DNA of 64,000 bases, taken from NCBI GenBank assembly GCA_942159475.1, contig OW804100.1, positions 12,646,646 through 12,710,645 of the forward strand, written 5' to 3'. The notes beneath the pieces are model-generated. The model was not told the DNA's origin and searched no databases. It saw nothing but the letters and a program-made list of their open reading frames with translations. Source of the stretch: Sthenelais limicola (Eukaryota > Annelida > Polychaeta > Phyllodocida > Sigalionidae). The translations under genes and the position numbers were made by a program. Positions 57,615-64,000 of the stretch are shown piece after piece (the first letter of the stretch is position 1; every line of letters begins with the position of its first letter).

Positions 57615-59075
57615 TTAGCTTTCGTAATAGACCTGTCGAGTCGAGTCGATTTTGACCAGAGCTGGCGACTTTCCATAGACAATGCACGAGACTGGTTCTG
57701 TTAGCTTCTCCGAGAAGGACACCGCCAAGCGTGTGTTGCCACGGTTAATTGTGGAAAGGAGAGGCTCTCCTCTAAAGTGTTTTATATTAAACACATAAAG
57801 AGTATAGCCTCCTAAGAAATCAGACAAGGTCAGATTAGGCTTCTCGTGTTGAGAGGGATCGCGACTCTCAAAAATTTGCGCGTAGGCCCGTGTCACTTGT
57901 TTGTTCTTAAAGTCCAACTCCAGTGGCTGTCCCGGCACCGATTTACCATTCACCTCGAAACTGATGCGAGATAAATTAAATGATTGGAAATTAAACGGGT
58001 TTCGTGTTGGGTCTCCGTAAAATGCCTTTCCAGACACAAATCCCACAATCAACTCTCCGGGTACCAAATCACCAAACAAGTGACTTTCAGAAAAGGACAG
58101 GTTACCAGCTGGGATGTTGAATGTTCGGATCTCGGAGCGATTGATGGGGTAGAGAGCAGGTGACTTTTCAATCCGCTTACTTTGGACTTGCAATAGACCC
58201 TCGTTGACTTTAACAAAAGGCACAAGGAGAGTAATGTCCTTGATGTGAAGCGAATAGCTTTTGGGTTTTGCTGGGGGTGGGGGTGTTGGGGGAGGTGTTG
58301 TGGGAGAAGTAGAACCATCCCCTCCTCCTCCTCCACTCTCACCCGTCTTGGTCTTTTTTGACTTTTGAGCAGGAGCCTTTTTAGGAGTCAGTGAATACGT
58401 TTGAGCGCTGGGATCGTAAAGCAACCTAAAGGCGTCTGTCGATTGATACAGAGTAATATTGATAGGAACACCGTTGACGAGCAATCTTTCCTGCTCAGTA
58501 ATGTCACTGCATAGGGACGTGAGCAATTGAACCGATTTTCCCCCGGCCGTCCAAGAGTGGCGCTCGGTCAAACCCGAATTCAAAGCTTCTAATGATATAT
58601 GATCATCCAAGCTCCCTGCTAAATCTTTTGTGAAGCCAGTGGCCGAGAACCAGTTCATAGTATCCGAAAGGCCATAGCTCAAAAGCCTGTCAATGTAAGA
58701 TTTATAGGCCCAGTTAGTCGAAAGGGATGAGTTGACTTGAGTTTGCTGGAGAGCAATGTCCAGTCTAGAAAACATGGACACCGAAGCATTGTTGACCAAG
58801 GTAACATCGTCAACGGTTGGTTTTATGACATTGCCTGCGGAGTCGTGAATTTCCAACGTTGCAGCTATCCTTATTTTTTGTAGGTCTATTGAGTCACCAG
58901 AGGTGTTTGGAACATGGAAGGAAATGGGTGAGTCTCCCGATATGACGCTCGTGGGTTTAAATTCAACTATGTCCACCTCTCTAACAGAAGTGTCGACCTC
59001 AGGCAGATTAAAAATATCCATGCGCTTAGTCATTCCCTCATCAGCATTGCTCAATATGTATGTGGAGGCCGACAT
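57615..59075 (-). CDS. Polinton major capsid protein, double jelly-roll (486 aa)
   Basis: The frame shows the conserved start of Polinton major capsid proteins, often annotated as F54H12.2-like in animal genomes: MDIFNLPEVDTSV, SPISFHVPNTSGDSIDLQ, then LVNNASVSMFSRLDIALQQ. The family forms hexon-like trimers of two jelly rolls. Near residues 245-275 there is a Gly run and a Pro/Thr-rich segment (codons near 58260-58340), probably an exposed loop between jelly rolls. The start follows an AAT repeat and is preceded on the same strand by the basic core gene. The order core-MCP-protease is as expected. Intact. Confidence 0.85.
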   Translation of the reverse strand: MSASTYILSNADEGMTKRMDIFNLPEVDTSVREVDIVEFKPTSVISGDSPISFHVPNTSGDSIDLQKIRIAATLEIHDSAGNVIKPTVDDVTLVNNASVSMFSRLDIALQQTQVNSSLSTNWAYKSYIDRLLSYGLSDTMNWFSATGFTKDLAGSLDDHISLEALNSGLTERHSWTAGGKSVQLLTSLCSDITEQERLLVNGVPINITLYQSTDAFRLLYDPSAQTYSLTPKKAPAQKSKKTKTGESGGGGGDGSTSPTTPPPTPPPPAKPKSYSLHIKDITLLVPFVKVNEGLLQVQSKRIEKSPALYPINRSEIRTFNIPAGNLSFSESHLFGDLVPGELIVGFVSGKAFYGDPTRNPFNFQSFNLSRISFEVNGKSVPGQPLELDFKNKQVTRAYAQIFESRDPSQHEKPNLTLSDFLGGYTLYVFNIKHFRGEPLLSTINRGNTRLAVSFSEKLTEPVSCIVYGKSPALVKIDSTRQVYYES

Positions 59076-59107
59076 TATTATTATTATTATTATTGTTATT
59101 ATTAATA
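59076..59107 (-). promoter_or_regulatory. AAT-repeat leader before the capsid gene
   Basis: On the minus strand the 32 bases before the capsid ATG are almost only A and T in AAT units, running directly into AATGTCGGCC. Similar AAT/ATG contexts precede 62188 and 46654. Confidence 0.4.
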
Positions 59108-59437
59108 TTATCGTCTAAATTTTCGTTTCCCAGAAGTTTTTTTGGTTGCTCTTTTTTTGGTTACTCGTTTTTTCGGGATCTTTTTTCTCTTTTTTTGGAC
59201 GCCCTTCGTTCTTTTACGAGGTTGCTTTTTCGTCTTGCGAACAGTACCCCTTCTATGTGATGAATGAGGCTTCATGTTTTTCTTCTCCTCTAATAAAGCA
59301 GCTTTGGCTCGCTCCAAAACTTCCTGCTCCGATGAATTAACCTCTACAATGCCTCCTGCTCCTTTTCCAAATGACTTTTTTGTTTTGCTAATATTTTCCC
59401 ACTTGTCTTTTTCGGGTAGGTAGCTCACAAAGCTCAT
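59108..59437 (-). CDS. Very basic core-like protein (109 aa)
   Basis: The N-terminal third is mixed; the rest is mostly Lys and Arg (KKQPRKRTKGVQKKRKKIP). Adenoviruses and adintoviruses package DNA with such protamine-like core proteins, so genome condensation in the particle is the likely role. The assignment rests on composition and position between penton and capsid genes, not on a domain. Its ATG overlaps the stop of the penton gene (ATGA). Confidence 0.65.
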   Translation of the reverse strand: MSFVSYLPEKDKWENISKTKKSFGKGAGGIVEVNSSEQEVLERAKAALLEEKKNMKPHSSHRRGTVRKTKKQPRKRTKGVQKKRKKIPKKRVTKKRATKKTSGKRKFRR

Positions 59438-59832
59438 TCTAACACTTTCAATTCAAGCGTGCACCTCACTTCATCCGTATCAAATGAGGGAACTGCTCCA
59501 CTTGCTGTTTTTATATATATCCGAATCTTATCACACGTGCTCTCAGGTTTAACGGGCATGTAAAAGGGTAAAGCTATTTCACCGGGGGTATTAACGATTT
59601 TGAGCAGGTTTCGAAAGCGGTCCTGAGACAATGAGCTGTACTCCAACAGGCTGCAGTATACAAATAGCTCTTCTTTTAATGTTTCCACTCCCTTTATGTA
59701 CAATTCCATCAACGCACACTCCCATGCTTTCTCCTGGAAATTGGTTGTACTCCTAAGTTCTACTGTAAAGTCCCAGATCGAGTTACCTGGAACTTCATTT
59801 TTTGAGTCGTTTGAGGACAAAAATAAATACAT
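59434..59832 (-). CDS. Penton-like minor capsid protein, single jelly-roll (132 aa)
   Basis: MYLFLSSNDSKNEVPGNSIW is the family start: a short strand, then a sentence on the pattern NxxxDFTVEL ... WECALMELYI, typical of Polinton minor capsid proteins. It would form pentamers at capsid vertices. The ATG overlaps the integrase stop as TAATG, and the stop overlaps the core gene start as ATGA. Length is normal for the family. Confidence 0.78.
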   Translation of the reverse strand: MYLFLSSNDSKNEVPGNSIWDFTVELRSTTNFQEKAWECALMELYIKGVETLKEELFVYCSLLEYSSLSQDRFRNLLKIVNTPGEIALPFYMPVKPESTCDKIRIYIKTASGAVPSFDTDEVRCTLELKVLE

Positions 59833-60959
59833 TATTGCGCCTCGTTGATATTTTTCAAGTCCTTTTCAGACACCCAGCTATTGAAGGAGGACGGCCAGTG
59901 ATGCCACTTCACTATGAAACCTGCCTTTCCCTTGAGTTTCTTCTTTTGAATGACCTTCTCCACTTTATAGAGTGTGTCTTGACTCACACGGACTTTCTGA
60001 AGCTCGTGCTCGAAAAAACGCCCGTCTATTTCCTTGTTGTTCCAATCCTTTAAGGTGTATTGAGGAATGGCCTGCTTTGCTTGACGGGATGTGATTATAA
60101 AGAGCTCATGGGTGTATTTTTCGTCGTATTTTCGACTAAAGGCGTGCCTCCATTTTGAAATTCTCACCGTGTCCCCCACCTCAAATTTAAATATGGATTT
60201 AAACGGAGGCGCGTATTTACTCACTTTCCTTCTCTTTTTCTTTCTCGGACCGTACTGAGCATCCCATAAATCAACGTTTGAGCTTGTTAAGGCATCGCTG
60301 GGAGAGCGCTTAATTATCCGGTGTCTCGATAGATTGTAAGCTTTCGTGGCTAGAGGTAATACGTCGATCCAACGGTGGGTTTGCTTGTGATACATATATT
60401 TTGTCAATTTGTGCTTAATCGTAGCTATAAGCCTTTCTGCTAGCGATGCTTGGGTCTTGTTGCGAGTAATCACCTGTTTTACACCCACTTCCTTAAAGTA
60501 ATTGTGCACCCATTTATTGTCAAATTCCGGGCCTCCATCAGAGCGAAACACATCAGGTTTTCCTTTTCTAAATATGGTTCTCAATGCTGCGACCATTTCC
60601 ACCCCCTTTAGGGTTTTTAAAGGGTGAGTGTAGCCATACCTTGTAAAGACATCAATGGCTACAAGAAAATATCGGTAGGAATCGTTGCTATCACGCAGTT
60701 TGACCAAATGGGCGCTATCAGCATCGAACTGATATTTTTTTTTGGCTGCTACAACGCGTAATTTGCGCTTGGGTGCAGGGGATTCGTTGTATATAGTATA
60801 CGTTTCCTCACCCTCCAAAAATTTTTCCACATCATCAAACTTTATTCCTTTAGTTTTGGCTTCTTTGTACAATTGCCGCGCCGTTCCAAATCCAGCTGGG
60901 TGAGAAGGATCATAGTAAATCTTTTTCAGAAACCTCTCGGTTGCCATAATGCTTTCCAA
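59832..60959 (-). CDS. Polinton integrase with chromodomain (375 aa)
   Basis: Retroviral-type integrase core: D81 (YQFDADSAHL), D141 (FRSDGGPEF) and E175 (SLAERLIATIK). A beta-barrel-like region with KYAPPFKSIFKFEVGDTVRISKW follows, cut here as one motif: PPF...FEVGDTVRISKW. The C-terminal chromodomain (about residues 325-372) has YKVEKVIQKKK, FIVKWHHWP and FNSWVSEKDL. It inserts the linear element DNA into chromosomes; the chromodomain probably biases target choice. The start may be 60959 or the in-frame ATG at 60947. The frame overlaps the end of the preceding gene by up to 34 nt. No N-terminal HHCC finger is obvious. Confidence 0.9.
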   Translation of the reverse strand: MESIMATERFLKKIYYDPSHPAGFGTARQLYKEAKTKGIKFDDVEKFLEGEETYTIYNESPAPKRKLRVVAAKKKYQFDADSAHLVKLRDSNDSYRYFLVAIDVFTRYGYTHPLKTLKGVEMVAALRTIFRKGKPDVFRSDGGPEFDNKWVHNYFKEVGVKQVITRNKTQASLAERLIATIKHKLTKYMYHKQTHRWIDVLPLATKAYNLSRHRIIKRSPSDALTSSNVDLWDAQYGPRKKKRRKVSKYAPPFKSIFKFEVGDTVRISKWRHAFSRKYDEKYTHELFIITSRQAKQAIPQYTLKDWNNKEIDGRFFEHELQKVRVSQDTLYKVEKVIQKKKLKGKAGFIVKWHHWPSSFNSWVSEKDLKNINEAQ

Positions 60960-61357
60960 TCAGGCTCGATTTTTCTCTTTTGACCTTGGACGGGAATGCC
61001 TGGTGGTGGTGGAACTCGCTTGCTCCCACTGCGTTCAAGTCTTTTTTTGTTTTTTTTGGGTGAGGTTTTAGGCGCAGCTCGTGCATTTGTAGTCTCGGGA
61101 GAAGGAGCGGGGGGAGCCGGCTTAGGAGAAGGAGCAGGCTTAGGAAAAGGAGCATCATCAGACTTAGAAGAAGGAGCAGCAAAAGCAGGAGCAGGAGCAT
61201 CATTGCCGGGCTCAGAAGCGTTGAAACTAGGAAAGGCGCCATGATCACTGCCGGAAGGGGTAAGTGTCGCAGCAGCGGCAGCAGCAGCTCCTTCCCCCAT
61301 ACCATTCTGAATGGAAGTGTAGCGCTCAAATGGGATAAGGACCATTTTCCTCATCAT
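60926..61357 (-). CDS. Pro/Ala-rich small Polinton protein (143 aa)
   Basis: Begins MMRKMVLIPFERY, then a low-complexity Ala/Pro/Ser middle, a basic patch (SPKKNKKRLERSG) and a C-terminal WKALWQPRGF. As I recall, a KMVLVP-type start in the gene before or near the integrase recurs in animal Polintons; its role is unknown. The distal conserved ends with a flexible middle would suit a virion scaffold or core protein. The ATG overlaps the previous gene's stop. Confidence 0.6.
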   Translation of the reverse strand: MMRKMVLIPFERYTSIQNGMGEGAAAAAAATLTPSGSDHGAFPSFNASEPGNDAPAPAFAAPSSKSDDAPFPKPAPSPKPAPPAPSPETTNARAAPKTSPKKNKKRLERSGSKRVPPPPGIPVQGQKRKIEPDWKALWQPRGF

Positions 61358-61668
61358 GTAGTAAGGCTTAAAAGTTGCTCTTTTACCAAGTGAAAAGTGT
61401 CAATTATCCTTCCTTGGTTCTTGTCGATCAATTGGGCTCTCACCTTTACGCTTTTATTTTTATCACCAATTTTTTGGAGTAGCCTTTTGTTTTTTTGTAC
61501 TTCCCTTTTAGCTTTTGGACTCAAGGGTAAATGGAGTAGGTTCCATGCTATTTCACTTATCATTTTTACTTGCTCATTTGTGGCGGTGGAAAGTAATGTC
61601 TCAGCCTGAATTTTGCTTGGAGTCGAAAGAAACAATGATAAAAATGCTCCTTCCTTAGATAGTGACAT
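61354..61668 (-). CDS. Small helical Polinton protein of unknown function (104 aa)
   Basis: Predicted all-helical. It carries the pattern ISEIAWNLLHLPLSP-K-KR...NKRLLQKIGDKNKSVKVR, which I recognise from small proteins that recur in animal, especially cnidarian, Polintons. No enzymatic motif. It overlaps the BIR gene by 14 nt and the next gene by 4 nt, so it belongs to the same transcription block. Confidence 0.65.
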   Translation of the reverse strand: MSLSKEGAFLSLFLSTPSKIQAETLLSTATNEQVKMISEIAWNLLHLPLSPKAKREVQKNKRLLQKIGDKNKSVKVRAQLIDKNQGRIIDTFHLVKEQLLSLTT

Positions 61669-62188
61669 GACTCAAGTTAAAGCCCAGCTCGTCGTCGTCG
61701 TCGTCGTCGTCGTCGACGTTGTTGTCGTCGTCTATTTTCCTCCCACCAGGTCCGTCACACTCATCTAGCGAAAAGGCAGCAAAGCTGTTTGGTTCACGTG
61801 CCCAGTGAATGTGATGGCGTCGGGATAAGTTTACGCTTCTTTGTAGGCCCTCTACACGTGACGTAAGTTGGGATACTTGAGCCTTGTACTCGCTCACTTT
61901 TCCAACAAGCTTTAGTATGGTCTCCACTGAGTAAGTAACGTCCAAAAGTTTTCTTTTAGCCAGGTCGCATTTAGGTGAATGGAAGGCATGCTCTACGGCA
62001 GGGATGTCATCCTCACGCCAAGAGTGTATTTTGATCCCGCAATGAAAGCACTGCACCCAATCTCCAACGCCTGTGTAAAAGAACCCGTTCCTGCAACAGG
62101 CAAACTTGGATAGGAAAGGATGAATCCAATGCCTAAAACTATCCAATCGGCTCTCATAGTCAGCCATGGATGGGTGTAAGGGAGCCAT
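61655..62188 (-). CDS. BIR-domain (inhibitor-of-apoptosis-like) protein (177 aa)
   Basis: A single BIR spans about residues 14-78. GFFYTGVGDWVQCFHC and SWREDDIPAVEHAFHSPKC supply the zinc ligands C47, C50, H67 and C74 with canonical spacing (Cx2C-x16-H-x6-C). A coiled segment (about 88-115) and an Asp-rich tail encoded by a GAC repeat (about 61690-61715) follow. There is no RING finger, unlike many IAPs, so it would bind and block caspases or IAP-antagonist peptides but not act as a ubiquitin ligase. Anti-apoptotic function is inferred from the family. It lies in the virion gene block, between ATPase and small helical protein. Possibly captured from a host. Confidence 0.87.
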   Translation of the reverse strand: MAPLHPSMADYESRLDSFRHWIHPFLSKFACCRNGFFYTGVGDWVQCFHCGIKIHSWREDDIPAVEHAFHSPKCDLAKRKLLDVTYSVETILKLVGKVSEYKAQVSQLTSRVEGLQRSVNLSRRHHIHWAREPNSFAAFSLDECDGPGGRKIDDDNNVDDDDDDDDELGFNLSHVTI

Positions 62189-62207
62189 GTTGCGCTAATT
62201 ATTATTA

Positions 62208-62852
62208 TTATTCAATGTAAACCACAGGGTTCTCTCCAGGGAAGACGCTAGTCCAAAGTTTCAAGTCGGAATGATTTCGTGGTGACAGATCAACGATTAA
62301 ATAGCCCCAAGGCTTGCTGGTCGCATCTTTGTACGCTTGGCGGAGAAGTCCTCCCATACCCATTTGAGCATCCAGTCGCGATATTTGTAATACATCTCTA
62401 GGGTTTTTAAACAGCACGTTGTAATGCGTGTTTAGATTGATAGTTCTGCTCGATTTTCCTTGGCAGAATACATTTTGACTCAAGTAAATCACAGTCAGGT
62501 TTTTGTGGTGGCTCCCTTGAGTAAACAATCGCTCTGCCTCCTTGTTGTTCACTACGTCATGCATCAAATCATCTATCACCCAAACAGCAGGCTTTCCACC
62601 CGCATAGCTCATTAGGTCATTGGGCAGACCCTGAATAAATTCCACGTCGGAGGAGGAGGCCATATCATTAAACGCCTCTTGCCAAATGCCGTAAAAGTAA
62701 AGCACTCTTTCAGGTGGTTGGCTAAACATGGTCGATCTGTTCTTTAAAAGTCTTTTAACAAAAAAGGATTTTCCACACCCAGTGCACCCACTCAAACAAA
62801 CAGTTGTTGGGGTCTGGAAAAAGGCCTGCGGAACATCCACTACAGTCTTCAT
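62208..62852 (-). CDS. FtsK/HerA-type genome-packaging ATPase (214 aa)
   Basis: Walker A is GCTGCGKS and Walker B is VWVIDDLM. A later IYLSQN resembles the sensor/arginine region. In Polintons this ATPase pumps the genome into capsids. I start it at the ATG at 62852, which shares its A with the polymerase stop (TGATG). The frame is open back to an ATG at 62906, so a 232-residue form is possible. Intact, normal length for the family. Confidence 0.87.
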   Translation of the reverse strand: MKTVVDVPQAFFQTPTTVCLSGCTGCGKSFFVKRLLKNRSTMFSQPPERVLYFYGIWQEAFNDMASSSDVEFIQGLPNDLMSYAGGKPAVWVIDDLMHDVVNNKEAERLFTQGSHHKNLTVIYLSQNVFCQGKSSRTINLNTHYNVLFKNPRDVLQISRLDAQMGMGGLLRQAYKDATSKPWGYLIVDLSPRNHSDLKLWTSVFPGENPVVYIE

Positions 62853-64000
62853 CACGGCAAATCTATTTTCAGCAAGTGGTTGTAATCTTTTCTTATAGCC
62901 TCCCACATCGCTCCGAGAAAGTTGTTCCCGACATGGTGTTTCGACTCAACGAAAGAGGCAACTTTTTTAGTCAAACCGCATGACCATATACGCTCATTTG
63001 ACAAGCAGTAAACCAAAGGCGCCTTTTGAGTGCTTTGGAGAAATTCTCTTACTTGCCTGTTTGTTTTCAGTTTAAGTAAGCAGATCTGGCGCATTACTTT
63101 CCCCATTTCCTCATACCACTCACTTTTTACTCGAATGTCTTTCAACACAGAGCGAAGGTACTCGGCGTTGGAGTAATAAAGAACCTTTCTTAATTTTTGC
63201 TCTTCGCCGTGAAACAAACAAAGAAGGTAGGAATACAGCTGCTCTGCGTTGGCGAACATGTACTCCCCCCACCTCAAGGTGCATGGGTACTCCAAAGATA
63301 AAGGATCTGACTTGTCAAACCAGCAAGTTCCGTCCTCCCCCCAGGGACACAGCACCATGTCCAAACACCGTGTCGATACACCATCGGGCAAAACTTCACG
63401 TTTACAGTAAAAGTAGCTAAAGCCATTGCGGGCTTGCTCGTAGGTGTAAATGGTGTTATTCCTCGCTCTGAAACTGCGATTCACCGCTGATCTCGATTTG
63501 CCAGTTTGCAACACCGAAGCGTACAGATCAAAGACATTATCTAATCCTCTTTTACTAATCCCCTTCGAGCTAAACTTGACCTTGTCTTCATTTTTCAAAA
63601 TGTAGGTTTTACTCGATAAGCAAAGAAGCTCCTGACCCTCAGCTTCCAGTTTAAAGGCACCTGGTTTTCTCTTGTCTCTTTTCCTGTGAGTATCGCAACA
63701 TTCTCGAGGAAACCATACGGGATCCAAATCATCGGAGCATCGATCGTATATTTCATCCAAAAATTGTTTTTTTACCTCTGGGCGAACAGATTCTTGCAAT
63801 GTTTTGGTGCTTATCGCAAAATAGAGACTGTCAGTGTCTGTCTCTCCCAAAGAAAAGTTACCTCTCCCAAGGTAATGATCAATACAGCCGTAGTAAAATT
63901 CCAGCATTCTTTTCTTGGCGTATTGCAAAATGAAAAAGCCCAAGTAAATGGGAAGATCTAGCACAATTCGCCGTTTCGCCATCTCGATCTCAAAGTAATT
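62852..64000 (-). CDS. DNA polymerase B, C-terminal part, with NADAR-like extension (5' end outside window)
   Basis: The frame is open to the window edge. The right part carries the family-B palm: an AKKRMLEFYYG segment, the metal-binding TDTDSLYF (codons near 63828-63842), a KTYIL strand and SSKGISKRGL, then YTYEQARNGFSYFYCKREV, a pattern typical of Polinton protein-primed polymerases. After about 63330 a separate domain follows. DPLSLEYPC, NAEQLYSYLLCLFHGEE, IWSCGL and GNNFLGAMWEAIR match the order of motifs in NADAR (YbiA/DUF1768) ADP-ribose glycosidases. The polymerase copies the element; the extension could remove ADP-ribose from nucleic acids. Exonuclease and priming domains lie right of the window. 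Confidence 0.85.
   Translation of the reverse strand, partial: NYFEIEMAKRRIVLDLPIYLGFFILQYAKKRMLEFYYGCIDHYLGRGNFSLGETDTDSLYFAISTKTLQESVRPEVKKQFLDEIYDRCSDDLDPVWFPRECCDTHRKRDKRKPGAFKLEAEGQELLCLSSKTYILKNEDKVKFSSKGISKRGLDNVFDLYASVLQTGKSRSAVNRSFRARNNTIYTYEQARNGFSYFYCKREVLPDGVSTRCLDMVLCPWGEDGTCWFDKSDPLSLEYPCTLRWGEYMFANAEQLYSYLLCLFHGEEQKLRKVLYYSNAEYLRSVLKDIRVKSEWYEEMGKVMRQICLLKLKTNRQVREFLQSTQKAPLVYCLSNERIWSCGLTKKVASFVESKHHVGNNFLGAMWEAIRKDYNHLLKIDLP

Larger units (their letters stand above)
43100..64000. mobile_element. Polinton (Maverick)/adintovirus-like integrated element, right end beyond the window
   Basis: PolB, FtsK/HerA ATPase, integrase, adenain-like protease, major and minor capsid genes together define a Polinton, the self-synthesising transposons related to adintoviruses. 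All these frames are open. The left border is uncertain: a GC-rich low-complexity patch at 43320-43420 precedes the first element-like gene near 44.3 kb, and I cannot see a terminal inverted repeat because its partner would lie right of 64000. PolB is cut by the window end. At more than 20 kb the element is at the large end for Polintons, owing to accessory genes. Confidence 0.88.

Overview
The window is animal nuclear DNA, AT-rich and repeat-laden. It shows spliced genes with GT/AG introns, a large mosaic 7TM receptor of the LDLa-LRR (type C LGR, GRL101-like) kind, a 13-exon SLC5 sodium symporter, LINE, SINE and Ty3/gypsy remains, and an integrated Polinton/adintovirus-like element. The GRL101-like receptor makes a lophotrochozoan such as a mollusc my best guess. 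That is inference; no sequence here fixes the phylum.

Layout: 0.7-2.5 kb holds a hairpin repeat, a dispersed repeat and a 5'-truncated LINE. 3.3-9.4 kb is a two-exon receptor gene (+) with signal peptide, CUB-like modules, a C-type lectin domain split by the intron, LDLa modules, LRRs and a degenerate 7TM domain. 9.4-14.6 kb is intergenic. 14.6-21.0 kb is a dead Ty3/gypsy element (gag-PR-RT-RH-IN with several frameshifts and nonsense codons), followed to about 25 kb by LTR-like fragments. 28.0-42.0 kb (-) is an SMCT-like SLC5 transporter in 13 exons. Its 7.2-kb last intron carries two 1,017-bp inverted arms with convergent CTCF-like motifs, plus two smaller hairpins.

From about 43 kb to the right edge lies a Polinton (Maverick)/adintovirus-like element, cut by the window end. 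A minus-strand block of abutting or overlapping genes encodes, in transcription order, protein-primed type DNA polymerase B (with what looks like a C-terminal NADAR domain), FtsK/HerA packaging ATPase, a BIR protein, two small proteins of a type I associate with animal Polintons, retroviral-type integrase with chromodomain, penton-like minor capsid, a very basic core-like protein, major capsid and adenain-like protease. All are open. The left half carries accessory genes: a tandem death-fold protein, three unknown plus-strand genes, an acidic minus-strand gene, and two mucin-like membrane proteins with LRRNT-like heads in divergent orientation, one spliced across four exons.

The accessory set (BIR, death-fold, possible NADAR, surface glycoproteins) suggests an element equipped to replicate, package and manage host cell-death or ADP-ribosylation responses. 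Parts of this are inference and are marked as such.
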